A stretch of DNA of 60,000 bases from positions 8,186,001 through 8,246,000 of the forward strand of contig CM060734.1 of assembly GCA_030704615.1 (NCBI GenBank), given 5' to 3'. Shown here in pieces: positions 43,231 through 53,152 of this stretch. Position numbers and translations under genes: made by a program. The DNA is from Takakia lepidozioides (Eukaryota > Streptophyta > Takakiopsida > Takakiales > Takakiaceae). The notes below the pieces were generated by a model, which saw only the letters and a list, made by a program, of their open reading frames with translations, had not been told where the DNA came from and did not search any database. Position 1 is the stretch's first letter. Every line of letters begins with the position of its first letter.

Positions 43231-44260
43231 ACCGCTTCTGTGAATGGCGGAGGAGATGAAAGTGGAGGTGGTTGAGGATGTAATACCGGAGGCACAGCCG
43301 GGGGTACAACGTCCGGATCAGGTACTACCGGAGGTGGATTAGGCAAAGAAACAGACGGGGGTGGGGGGCCCACAATCGGCCTGCAAGTTGCTACTGCATG
43401 TACGGCGTGGAGAATCATCAGATAAGGACACTGGATCAGGGGGACCGCCTGAGGAAACCGGAGGGGGGGGGTGGGCCTGCTCGCCGCCGGCCATAACGCC
43501 TGTGACACCTACAATACCCCTTGACCCTACGCATATCATCTATGTGGTGCTGGGGGAACCAACTTGTCACATCGGGCACAGGCTCTGGCACAAATTTTGC
43601 AAGCAGACCGGCGCGAAATGCCTCCCGTGCAATGTGATTGCGAGCTTGGGCATCAAGTCGTGGCTGCAATATGCGTAGTATACGACGCATCACTACTTAT
43701 ATCGTAATTTGGTTTCATGTATGCTTACCAATCATACTATATTATTAGATATACCAAATGTACTATGAATGAAGGTTAATGAGAGGGGGTGGAAAAAGAC
43801 TCACCTTTGCCGCATCTGCACTGAAGTTCCTCGCGTAATGTTTTTCGACAATATGCAGTCGCCGCCTCGGTGGTCTGGTGCCGCCCGGCGGTATCCGTGC
43901 CCAACACTTAGTGCACCAACACTCAATCCTGTCGGGGGGGGGGGGGGGTCGGGGGGGTCAAAGGTGGACGTGCGTGGGCGTTGTGCCTCTGGACTAGCAG
44001 GGCTCTCATCACTGGGTGGTCCGCGAGGGGGCAACCCGTGGCGAGCCCGACTCGATCCCGGAGTGTCAACATCCTCCGCATCACCTGAAATTTGACCCCG
44101 GTCCCTTCTACAATTGTGTCCGCCAGCCTGTATTGGATCAGGTGCAACGGGTCGCTCCTGACCAGGAAACACGGTTGGAATTGGGCCCCATTCGATCTGT
44201 GGCACCGCCTGCCCATCCTCGAGGGAGACAGGTCGATGTTTCCTCACCATCACATCCTAA
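43231..44260 (-). pseudogene. Unrecognised Pro-rich spliced remnant
   Basis: One minus-strand frame (43801-44253) reads RPVSLEDGQAVPQIEWGPIP and later QRPRTSTFDPPDPPPPPTGL, and ends at a donor-like GTGAGT near 43805. A second (43436-43693) reads RILQPRLDAQARNHIAREAF and LAKFVPEPVPDVTSWFPQHH. A third is a long Pro/Val run (43230-43400). These look like pieces of one interrupted gene next to the CACTA remnant. I recognise no domain. Confidence 0.35.
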
Positions 44261-44364
44261 TTAAAAAGAAGGTGGACGCGTTGCCGAAGCAAGCGTAACT
44301 TATGGTGTCACTTGACCCAGAAAGGCTACTGCCTTCCGGTAGGAAGGTGGACACCTTTGTAACA

Positions 44365-44432
44365 ACCAACGGGGTGGTTTGAACCCACAACCACTTGTAA
44401 GAGGGTATATGCCCTTACAACTGGGCTACATG
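44365..44432 (-). tRNA. tRNA-like sequence (pseudogene or SINE head)
   Basis: On the minus strand TAGCCCAGTTGTAAGGGCA resembles a tRNA D-arm with an internal A box, and GTGGGTTCAAACCACC resembles a T-arm with a B box. They are about 35 bases apart. The D stem GCCC/GGGC pairs. The anticodon and acceptor stems pair poorly, so a working tRNA is unlikely. A tRNA-derived SINE or pseudogene fits better. Confidence 0.4.
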
Positions 44433-44436
44433 TTGA

Positions 44437-44916
44437 TTGTTCATCCTAATTAACACACACCACCCCCACTTTCATTTCTCAAAACTCATTGGCAGAAAAA
44501 ACCCTATGTCCCTTTTCCACCCTACAACAACAAGGGGTCGCTCTGCCCCAGCGCCGGGAGGCCATAGCGACCCTCACAAATTCGAACTTCAAAACCTAAT
44601 ATCAAAAAAATACTGTAAAGAAAAAAAAAAAATCCCAAAAAGACCAGTCCCACATTGCCCAAGGGCCTAGGCCTTTGCCTCAGCCTGAGGCAGCAGCGCG
44701 GTGGCTGGAAGAAATTCAAGCAAACGCTGCAATTCCTCACAAACACTCCAGGGCACATTTAAATTTCCCCCCGACAGGAACTTGCACGGATGAAGATTGG
44801 CTGCTCCATGAATGTAGTCGTTTCAGTTTTCTTCCCTGCCATGGAAAGTATGGGCAGTAAGTGCCAGGTGGGCCTATAGCCACTCGAGACGACGAAGTCC
44901 ATCCCCCCTTCGATGT
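44437..44916. other. Non-coding stretch
   Basis: A poly-A tract near 44622-44634 and GC-rich bits around 44540 are present. I see no gene or repeat family that I can place. Confidence 0.5.
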
Positions 44917-44934
44917 AAATGCGGCGCCGAATTT
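44917..44934. repeat. Type A palindrome upstream of the second 192-residue gene copy
   Basis: AAATGCGGCGCCGAATTT lies about 255 bp before the ATG at 45191. It is the locus A spelling with one half-site change. Confidence 0.85.
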
Positions 44935-45190
44935 CTATCCGGGGGATGGACTTCGGTGGCAGATTTCAAACTATACCCCGTGGATGAGAAAGAGGTATCG
45001 ATTCATCCACCGCTGGCGTGATGAACACGTTACACGATGATTGGTGGGTACGTGTGACCCAGATGCTCCATTATTGGAGCCCGCACTGCTCTTCCGCTTC
45101 TTATCATTTCAAAAATCTAAGGGCTTCGTTGCTGTCCGCAAGGTCATTGTCATCAGCATCAAAGACATCCTCGGGTCCTCTTTTGCAAGG

Positions 45191-45752
45191 ATGCCGTGCT
45201 TCCGGAACCGGGACGACTGCCCTTATGGAGGCTTCGATTATGCAATGTATTCGGCCACATCGGGAGACATCGTTATCTGGTACACAGATTACACAGAAGA
45301 TACTGGTTCGAATGTGGAAACATTGTCCGCTTTTGAGTATATCCCAGGCCAATACGCCTTCGAGCGGGGTGACGATCTTGGTCTGAGGAGTCCGTGGCTC
45401 CTGTGCATCCTTGATTCCAATTTTCCCAGCTACGACGGGCACCCATGCAGAAGAATGCGCACTGCTATGCTGTTGCGGTGGAACTGCTCAGTGGACGTGG
45501 GTGGACTCCATCGGAGAGACTTATACTCCTGAAGGAGTGCGCTCCTCTTCTCCATTGTATGGGGACATTCGCATTGGTGTGGACGACGAAAACATGAAGC
45601 TTTCCATATTCGATGGTGGTATGATTGAAGGGCACGACATTGTGGTGAACATCAACAGGGGCGGTACAACGGCTGCAATCCAGTTTACCTGGAGGAGCCC
45701 GATGACTCATGAGCTAGTTCTCAGAGCAGTCGAAGTCCCATTGACAACGTGA
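45191..45752 (+). pseudogene. Second copy of the 192-residue gene, frameshifted
   Basis: It starts MPCFRNRDDCPYGGFDYAMY after the conserved TTTGCAAGG and matches the intact protein through MLLRWNC. At about 45487-45491 two bases are missing relative to the intact copy (TGCTGCCAGTGG becomes TGCTCAGTGG). Reading continues in another frame: QWTWVDSIGETYTPEG, SPLYGDIRIGVDDENMKL, DGGMIEGHDIVVN and HELVLRAVEVPLTT, then stop. The body is otherwise well kept, so loss is recent or an assembly error. AATAAA follows at 45836-45841. Confidence 0.85.
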
Positions 45753-45835
45753 CTTGTATTCATAAGGCACAGGGCTAAAGATTTGTTTGCACAATCAGGA
45801 CAGTAGACGTGCTTCAAATGCAATTCACGTGGATC

Positions 45836-45841
45836 AATAAA
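45836..45841 (+). terminator. AATAAA polyadenylation signal
   Basis: AATAAA in the shared context GGATCAATAAA lies about 85 bases after the stop of the second copy of the 192-residue gene. Confidence 0.65.
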
Positions 45842-46246
45842 AACCCCATTGTGCCCTCTTTTTGTTCTATTCTGTATCCATCGTTCCCAGAATGCATCAT
45901 TCCTCATTTCGTTTGGGATTGGGAGTGTGGGTGGATTTTGCAAGTGGCTGGTAGGCTGAAATGGGCCCCCATTGTACAGAGCAGTACCACCCTACCATTC
46001 GCGAAACATTGCCTTTCAATATGTAATTCTAAAAAACATTGCCGAACCTCCTTCATCGGGAGGTCCTTCTCCCCCTATGACCGTGACACCCTAAACCCTA
46101 TTCCCGCGGACACTCATTTCCGGAAAATAGTCCCCCTCATGTTTTTTTTGACACTTACGACTCTGCTCATGGCTCATGGCTCATGAAATAGCAGCCCCCA
46201 TTCCACAGCAAGAACAGTATGTAACCACGAGGTTACAATCGCATCA

Positions 46247-47593
46247 TTGGAAGATCAAAAGACGATCTTAGTTCGCCAATACAACACTTTGATACAACGC
46301 AGAGACGAGTGGGAACAGAAGTGGCAAAGACAGAGAGACGAAACATGCCATGTCCAAGCCGACCTCGATGCGGAAAGAGAGCGATCTCAGAAAACGGAGA
46401 CAAAGGTGGAAATGCTCACAGGACAGGTCCAGACACTTAAGGAGCAGGTGGATACACTCAAGGGGCAGCTGAAGATTGCCAAAGACCAGGGAAGCAAGTG
46501 GCTCTCATGCAACACTGTACTGCTGAGGGAAAGGGAAAATGCTAAAAGCAGGCTGTTCACAGCCACCACAGAAAGGGACATTGCCGTAGGCAATGAACAA
46601 GAATGGAAACAACAGCTGGAGAAGCTGACATTGCAAGCAGGGCTGGACGCAGCAGACGCAGCCTTAGCCCGAGCATGGTTGAGTGAAGGGAGTGAACTGG
46701 AAATGAAGAAACTCAACAGGGCAATGGTAAGACAAATGAAATGTCAATTGGCAAAGTTGGTGACAGACATTCACGAGGAATTCTTGCCACCAATTCCAAA
46801 ACAAGATGAGCTCATGGACGAAGACGACCAAGAGGAGCAAGACCATGAACAAGAAGCACCAATACAATCAACAACAACAACACCAGCACAAACACCACCA
46901 ACAACACAACCACCACAAAGTCAACAGGCACTGGTACAGGCCACAGCAGGGCCATCTACTCAGGAGGAAAACCCCGTACCATTACCGAGTGTTCTGGTGG
47001 CATCAACTTCAGTAGCAATGGATGATTTCCAAATCATGCCATGCAAGCAGGATGGGGAGTGGCTAAAGTATTCAGAGGATTACTTTAAAATGATGGTAGT
47101 CCCAGCTCACCAAATCCCAAAAATACTAGAAAAGGTATTCAAAACCTTAACCCCCTGCAGGTCACTCGGTCAATTACATCTGCTCAATCAAACTCTCATA
47201 CCTTTGAGATACAGGATGAGGCCACTGGCTAGGGAGGAGACATGGTCAGGGGCAGAATCGGTTGTATTCTGGCGCCAGGCTCCCATGGAGTACAAGGAGC
47301 TGGTCGCTTACATGTGGGCAGTGGGGCAATTGAAGATTAATCCTACCCCAGCAGTAGACATTGTAATGGGCTCCCCAAGTTTTTATATTGGCAGTTACTT
47401 GTATCGAATGTTCGTGACAATGAGGGGAAGCTGGCAGCGCTATGAGAGTATTGAAAAAAATACTCACTGGGAATTACCCAAATTCCAGCCACCAGAGAGA
47501 GTCGCAGGCACTTCAACATATACGAACAGACCACTATATGTTGAAGCATGGCGCCAGGTGAAAGACCACCCTTTCAGAGAAATAGGGACGTAA
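46247..47593 (+). CDS. 448-residue coiled-coil protein, probable single ORF of an LTR element
   Basis: This is the longest intact frame in the window. I recognise no family. Residues ~1-130 are a strong coiled coil (QVQTLKEQVDTLKGQLKIAK). Next come an acidic patch (DELMDEDDQEEQDHEQE) and a Thr/Gln/Pro low-complexity linker (about 205-240). The C-terminal half is globular-looking: DGEWLKYSEDYFKMMVVPAH, SVVFWRQAPMEYKELVAYMW, SPSFYIGSYLYRMFVTMRGS. The first in-frame ATG is at about codon 55; upstream is open without ATG, so the true start may be in an earlier exon. It lies ~320 bp upstream of a polypurine tract and LTR, which fits a gag-like or rear accessory ORF. Further coding-like sequence follows the stop. 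Confidence 0.55.
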   Translation: MEDQKTILVRQYNTLIQRRDEWEQKWQRQRDETCHVQADLDAERERSQKTETKVEMLTGQVQTLKEQVDTLKGQLKIAKDQGSKWLSCNTVLLRERENAKSRLFTATTERDIAVGNEQEWKQQLEKLTLQAGLDAADAALARAWLSEGSELEMKKLNRAMVRQMKCQLAKLVTDIHEEFLPPIPKQDELMDEDDQEEQDHEQEAPIQSTTTTPAQTPPTTQPPQSQQALVQATAGPSTQEENPVPLPSVLVASTSVAMDDFQIMPCKQDGEWLKYSEDYFKMMVVPAHQIPKILEKVFKTLTPCRSLGQLHLLNQTLIPLRYRMRPLAREETWSGAESVVFWRQAPMEYKELVAYMWAVGQLKINPTPAVDIVMGSPSFYIGSYLYRMFVTMRGSWQRYESIEKNTHWELPKFQPPERVAGTSTYTNRPLYVEAWRQVKDHPFREIGT

Positions 47594-47892
47594 GCTGTTA
47601 ACTGGTTAGTGGGCAGTAGGGCGACTAAAAACATTATACCTTGGACCAAGGAGGAGAAAACCTACCGAGAAACCTTGACCACCAAAATCGACATGGTACG
47701 TGGGGACGGAATAGCAGAACACCCTGATGACGAAAGCTGACCCATTCACGAACCACAGGAGCAACCAGACAGTGATGACAATAGAAACAAGAAGCTGCCA
47801 CCACAACAATCCTGGGACGCACTTCCTACCCAGCAGACAGGCATGCCACCACCCTATATCCCCAAGAGATACAGCAAGCACAGGAACTGACG
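47594..47892 (+). pseudogene. Frameshifted coding continuation after the 448-residue frame
   Basis: A shifted frame reads KTYRETLTTKIDMVRGDGIA, EHPDDES, a TGA, then PIHEPQEQPDSDDNRNKKLP and MPPPYIPKRYSKHRN before a stop at about 47890. It is protein-like in composition and ends just ahead of the polypurine tract. The last ORF of the element may therefore have extended to here before breaking. Confidence 0.4.
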
Positions 47893-47913
47893 AAATTGTG
47901 CGGACACAATTTC

Positions 47914-47929
47914 AAAAGAGGGGGGGGAA
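47914..47929 (+). promoter_or_regulatory. Polypurine tract
   Basis: AAAAGAGGGGGGGGAA lies four bases before TGATAATGGC. This is the standard position of the plus-strand primer next to a 3' LTR. Confidence 0.65.
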
Positions 47930-47933
47930 TAAA

Positions 47934-48785
47934 TGATAATGGCTAAGCTACGAGGGCCAGACAGCGAGGGTCACAACGGGACATACCGGGTGGTGATTGG
48001 TGTACAGTACCTGATCACGAGCAGAAAAGACTAAGTACGCGGCACTTAGCAAATGGTGGAACAAGGGTACATTACCATGATAGCATCGGCTTTTACTAAT
48101 AGAGGAAGTAGTGAAGGATCGTGGACCGTGTTACTATGGCACACGACCACTACAACGAGCCATTTTTTTAGCAAACCCTTTAGGTTGCGTAGGCAGTTAG
48201 GCAACGGTCATTAACGACTGCAGGCTGTAACGGCTCTTTCGAACATAGTATAAAAGGGTTGCACGCAACTTAGAAGGTATCAGTGATCAGTATGTATTCA
48301 GTGGACTTAGAGTGATTTGATGTGTACTTATGCTATGATGTGATGAACTCTGAAGTAAAGCCATGCTATTCGAAGTATCTATGTGTAGAGTGAACGTGAG
48401 ATGGAGAGAATGTGCATTATGAGAGAACGTGAGATGGTGAGAATGTGTATCATCTTAGAATAGCTCTTGTCTTGTCTTGACTACCATCTGATTATATGAA
48501 CAAAGAGGCTTCAGTCTTTCTGACTAAGATCTTTTAGGCCAATGAGACTATAGGTTGGGCTTAATCAATAGGATTAAGCAACCTGTACAGATATTGATTC
48601 ATACGACAGCAATGGTTTAGCTATCCTTAAAACGATTACTTTGTAATCGTTTCTGAAAGCATACCGTCAGACAATCTCTGTTGCATGTCTTGGGAAATGG
48701 GCAGTAGTGCTGAGAGCCTGTTTTGTCTAAGTCATAAACTAGCGGTTAACAGTTAGTTTTCTAGACAGGGCTAGTTGATGTGGTC
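47934..48785 (+). repeat. Probable LTR (right end not determined)
   Basis: It begins TGATAATGGCTAAGC directly after the polypurine tract and contains a TATA box at 48249-48256 with a following CAGT-rich start region. Internal repeats such as GAACGTGAGATGG-GAGAATGTG (about 48392 and 48426) are present. No second LTR was found within the window upstream, so the element is either truncated at its 5' side or its other LTR has been lost. Confidence 0.5.
48249..48256 (+). promoter_or_regulatory. TATA box in the LTR
   Basis: TATAAAAG within the LTR-like sequence is well placed for an LTR promoter. Transcription would start near 48280. Confidence 0.5.
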
Positions 48786-49600
48786 GACTATAGGAGCTGC
48801 AGGTGTAGTAATTGCACATGCAAGTGGGGTTTGGGTTTTAAGGCAGTTTTTGTGAAAATGTGGCTCTTCTTGCTTTTGGGAGATCGTAGTGAGGTAGAGA
48901 AGTAGAGGTGGTGATGGTGACATGAAGGAGAGACTTGGGCTTTAAGCTTCAGACTCGGTATTTTGTGTAGAGGAAGGATTATGCTGATGAAGAAGTAAAA
49001 ATCGACTGTTTGGGTCACTGCTTGGTTTTTGTGTCTGGAATCGCACTTGCATGATGCATTAGTTCCTACATTGTTGCCATTAGGAAAGTCTGATTGCAGC
49101 TATGGTCAGTTTGAGCATGTAAAGGGTGTGGGTGCAATAGCTGGGAAATTAGGGCATGTATGTAGTGCATCACTCAAACCACCTAGTGGGGAAACTTCAC
49201 ATTGCATAGATGGAATATTAGGGTGCATCTGTAAAGGGCAACATTGTTATTGCTTCCAGAGATCAGTCAAACCCGAAGCTCGTGCGTAACGGACGAGTGT
49301 CTTGGATCTGACCTTTGGACTCGAGAGGTAAAAGATGAGAGAGAGTGAGAGAAAATGAGCTGATGTCGGGTAGGCTCGGGTAGTTCGATCAGGTTGTTTG
49401 ACGGGGTGCCATGAATACAAGAGGGTGACGGCTCTTCACGGGCAAGGCCCACCTTTCAAGGGAAAATCTGTGAAGGCTATGCTGGGTGTTTTGCAACATG
49501 CGTGATCACATGCAAGACAATTGATTATCTGTGACGGATGTGTGTCCTACCTATGTCTTCTCTTCCGCTGCGGCATGGGTGGGACGGAATGGTACTCTGG
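48786..49600. other. No identified gene
   Basis: A frame at 49029-49289 (CSYGQFEHVKGVGAIAGK) has somewhat protein-like composition, but I find no motif and no supporting copy. The rest is unassigned. Confidence 0.35.
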
Positions 49601-49760
49601 TGATTTGAAGTGAATGTCGTGGGAAATGTTTTGCCCCTTTCTTTCACACCACATTATCTTCTTCGGTGAGATCTGCAACGTCATTCTCATCGACAATACA
49701 CTAGCTCCTGAACTCCGACTTACTCTTCCTGCAGAGACCTTGTTGCCTACTTTGCAAGGA

Positions 49761-50331
49761 TGTCGTGCTTCTGGGACGCTGATGACTACCCTTATGGAGG
49801 CGTCGACTTTGAAACGTTTACGCCGTCAGCGGGGACATCGTTATCTGGCTGACAGTTTTCAACGACAATTCAGGGGCGAGGTGGGAATCATTGACATCGC
49901 TGGAGTATTTGCCAGGCTACTACGCTTTCGAGCAGGGTGACAGTGGCGGTCTACCGAGTCCGTGGCTCCTGCATGTCCTTGACTCCGATTTTCCCACGTA
50001 CGGTGGGCACCAGGAGAGATTACGCACGGCTATGCTGTTGCGGTGGAACTGCTGCTAGTGGACCTGGGAGGACTCCATCTCCGAGACATACACTCCTGAA
50101 CGAGTCCGCACCTCTTATCCAGTGAATGGGGACATTCGTATTCAAATGGAGCACGGAAACAGCGGGGCAATAGTGAAGCTTTCCATATTCCATGGTGGTT
50201 TGATTGAAGGGCACGACATTGTTGTCCACTTGAATAGAGGCGTGAGAACGGCTGCTATCGAGTTTACCTGGAGGAGGCCCATGACGCATGACCTCGTCTT
50301 CACAGCAGTCAAAGTTCCTACTCCTTCATGA
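49761..50331 (+). pseudogene. Third copy of the 192-residue gene, frameshift and nonsense
   Basis: After TTTGCAAGG it starts MSCFWDADDYPYGGVDFETF. A base is missing at about 49832-49836 (intact GGGGACATC context). Reading then continues GDIVIWLTVFNDNSGARWES, PGYYAFEQGD and MLLRWNCC. It meets TAG at 50056-50058 where the intact gene has CAG, then resumes WTWEDSISETYTPE, MEHGNSGAIVKLSIFHGGLI, EGHDIVV and MTHDLVFTAVKVPTPS, then stop. It lies next to the type B palindrome array, as the intact copy lies next to type A. AATAAA follows at 50415-50420. Confidence 0.88.
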
Positions 50332-50414
50332 CTTCGCTCCAGAAGGCATAAGGCTGACCATTTGCATGCACCATCAGTACAGTAGACGTGCTTCTTATGT
50401 AATTCATGTGGATC

Positions 50415-50420
50415 AATAAA
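50415..50420 (+). terminator. AATAAA polyadenylation signal
   Basis: AATAAA in the shared context GGATCAATAAA lies about 85 bases after the stop of the third copy. Confidence 0.65.
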
Positions 50421-50778
50421 TATATCCATTGTGGCCTCATTTATGTGGAATTTGCATCCTTCTTTTTGACAATGGATAACTCGTCATATCGTTTGGGGGT
50501 GGATTGGGGGTGGATTGGGGGTAGATTGTTTCTTACCATGATTTTGTGCAACCAACAACAACACACACTTACTCGTCTCCACTGGACATGTGCCGCACTT
50601 GGGATATAAAAGGGCGATGCAATCCCGGGATAGAATTTGATTTTCGCAATTCACCCAACAGTGTACATAACGAGAATATTGCCAAATTAATGTGAGTGAG
50701 TGTGGTTGCAGTACACTATATATGCGCACATTACATCCTCCATCCCGTATGGGATTGCGCACTAAGGCACGGAATGTG

Positions 50779-51396
50779 TAGTCGGCGCCAATTTAGTGGT
50801 TGCAAGTGTCAGGCAGGCCATAATCGGCATCCGATTGTTGCCTGCAGTAACATATAATCGGCGCCGATTACATGTACGAAAACCCTTCCATTTGGTCGGA
50901 TTAATGTATGAAGACTGTCCCTGAAGGAAATCGGCGCCGAATTGAATGCCTGAAGCCCTTCGGAGTATGTAAATGGAGCCGTTTGTTCGCAAGGGGACCA
51001 GCGGAATTGTGCAGCACACTCGTTGAACAATATTGCAGATGCAAGTTGCCACCAATTGCAATGAATGTACTCTCTGCAATCATGTAATCGGCGCTGATTC
51101 TATGTGCCAGTTGCCTTCGAATGGCCAAACATAGTCATTGAACAGTTTCCCTTAAGCACATTGGTGCCGACTGAATTTTGTGCAAGTACTGAATCGGCGC
51201 CGATTATAGGCACCGGCACCTCTGGAATTTTGGAGGATCCCGTTTAAACAATGTCCGTCAGCACTAATGGGCAACAATTTGAAATAATCAACTCGCTGGA
51301 AGCATATAATCGGCGCCGATTATAGCAACCTTGAGGAAGGGAACAGCGTCGGCTAGTGGCACGAGACTTTCCCTTCACGGAAATCGGCGCCGATTT
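50779..51396. repeat. Array of nine GGCGCC-centred palindromes (type B)
   Basis: Near-palindromes of the form TAATCGGCGCCGATTA occur at about 50779, 50821, 50855, 50928, 51085, 51158, 51191, 51306 and 51381. Those at 50855, 51191 and 51306 are perfect over at least 14 bp. The centre GGCGCC is kept in most. The flanks differ from type A: AATC/GATT instead of AAATGC/GCATTT. Sequence between copies is unique. The array lies upstream of the locus B gene. Confidence 0.95.
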
Positions 51397-51645
51397 GAAT
51401 GATTCATGCCTTCAGATGTTTCGTAGCCCAAACCCGGTTCGGTAGTTTTCTGTTTGGCTGGGATTACGGGGTCATGGTCTGGTTTCACTCCACTTCACTA
51501 AGTGAAGCCACGGCGGGGAATTCCCCTTGCACTGGAAGCGGTAGTAAGAACGGGAAACTCGCGGACGGCGTGAAGGACGTAGATGTCGTTGCGGATGAGA
51601 ACATTTGCAATTCCTCATTTGTGCATGATGAAAAATCGTGTTGGG

Positions 51646-51710
51646 GATGGAAGTATTTATGTCGTACATTGAAAGGGGATGGAAGTATTTCTGTCGTGCA
51701 TTGAAAGGGC
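51646..51710 (+). repeat. 33-bp tandem duplication
   Basis: GGGGATGGAAGTATTTATGT...CATTGAAAG is followed at once by a near copy with CTGTCGTGCATTGAAAG. It lies in the upstream flank of the locus B gene. Confidence 0.85.
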
Positions 51711-51769
51711 AGAGGGCTCCCATGCACTGGACCCATCCCTGTTCGCCACTTGCCGTGATCGTATTTGGT

Positions 51770-51990
51770 TTTTGAATTTGAATCCGGATGGCGATGCGGA
51801 AAGTTGCGTCGCCCCGCTGTAGGGACCCCTTGCAGGCTACGCTCCCCCCGATTTCCATTCGTTGCACTAATGATTTGTTGACACTTGCCTTCATCGAAAT
51901 GGCATTTCAAATTTAATGCGAATCGTGATGCAGAACGCCGCGTCGAGCGCCAAATAGGGACCCGTTGGAGGCTACTCTTTCCCCTCACAC
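51770..51990 (+). repeat. Diverged direct repeat, about 85 bp, two copies
   Basis: The block TTTGAATCCGGATGGCGATGC...TAGGGACCCCTTGCAGGCTAC (51778-51842) recurs as TTTAATGCGAATCGTGATGC...TAGGGACCCGTTGGAGGCTAC (51911-51975). It is upstream of the locus B start and may be a promoter repeat. Confidence 0.6.
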
Positions 51991-52259
51991 CGCCTCGACA
52001 AAGAGAGGAGGTGCCTTCACAATTGCAGACTTCTTCCCCCTTGCTTCGTCCTCGTCCCACCTTGCACTTCGAGTACACGCCCCTGCACGCCACTCTGTTC
52101 CGAAGTTCCATTCATTTGTCCGCGTCTACATTCGCCCTCACACAACTCCGGAGAGGATGGAGCATTCGCATGATCATTCCAAAGAAATGGATCCTCATGC
52201 ACAGGTCTCAGAAGCTGTTGGGCGGGTTCTGCAGCGGCAAAGTCACGACATCTCAAGGA

Positions 52260-53038
52260 AGTAGCCAGGGAAGAGGGCGGTCATCGACGAGAGGTCGGAG
52301 TGGAGGAAGGGCTGGCAGTGAATCACTCGGGCTTGGAAGAGGCGCCATTACGCCTCCACGGTCACGGAACGCAAGTCCCATGAGCGTCAATGCTCCTCCT
52401 TCCCCTGGAGCTGCAAGCTCGCACGGTGGAAGTCAAGGAGAACTTGGTGGAATCCATGAGCAGCCTGAGGTCTCCACAGACCCTACAGCCGCGGATGTTG
52501 TGCTCACAGCGGATCATCGGCGAAAGGCTATCGAGCTGATGTCGTCAAGTGCCTTGAATCACACATACTCCTCCATCTCCAAACTCTTGCGGAAGGGCCA
52601 ACCACCAAGAATCCCATTATGCAGAATGAAACCACTGCCCGCAGTTTGAAAAGCGGAGAGGCCGGGCATAGACAGGTTGAAGCTGTACTTTGAAATGGCT
52701 GGATACAACGATGCATTGGCCTCCTTCCTTCTGGCCACCAATGACGGGTCCGGGAGAGAGATTCCCATCACAGATTCCGACAAAGCACAATGGGGCACTC
52801 AGTGGCAACTTGTTGATGCGCGATTTGAAGAGCGAATTGCAGGAACGGAATGGGAGTTCCTCTCAAACAAATGGTTGTACATATTTGATGGCAACCATAG
52901 ATGGCTGGCGTGGATGGAGGTTATCAACGAGCAACACCCCATTGATTTCGAGTGGCACATTTGTGTCAACTCGAAGATCATGGATGTGAAGAACGAAGAC
53001 TTGCCTATTGTCCGTGCGGCAATGAGACGCACGAACCA
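52260..53038 (+). pseudogene. ParB-like exon of locus B
   Basis: After an Arg/Gly/Ser-rich stretch (GRGRSSTRGRSGGRAGSESL) the frame gives ADHRRKAIELMSSS, RIPLCRMKPLPAV, a TGA at about 52648, then GIDRLKLYFEMAGYNDALAS, WLYIFDGNHRWLAWMEVINE and FEWHICVNSKIMDVKNEDLP. DGNHR maps to 52887-52901. The IPL...DGNHR spacing (about 90 residues) fits a ParB/sulfiredoxin-like domain. Locus A has Arg (VRQ) at the position of the TGA. Confidence 0.65.
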
Positions 53039-53152
53039 GTAAGTGTTTTTCTCTTATTCTGTTTCCCATTGTGTGAGCTCATCTGAGCATTGCAAGGATT
53101 TTAAAGGGAATGAAGCAATCCAGATTTGTGCTCATGTGAGCGTCCCACAGGG

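Noticed and set aside
44437-44470. Functional tRNA next to the tRNA-like block
   Set aside because: Acceptor and anticodon stems do not pair well enough in any register I tried.
49029-49289. 86-codon plus-strand frame
   Set aside because: Composition is acceptable but there is no motif, start context, second copy or splice support.
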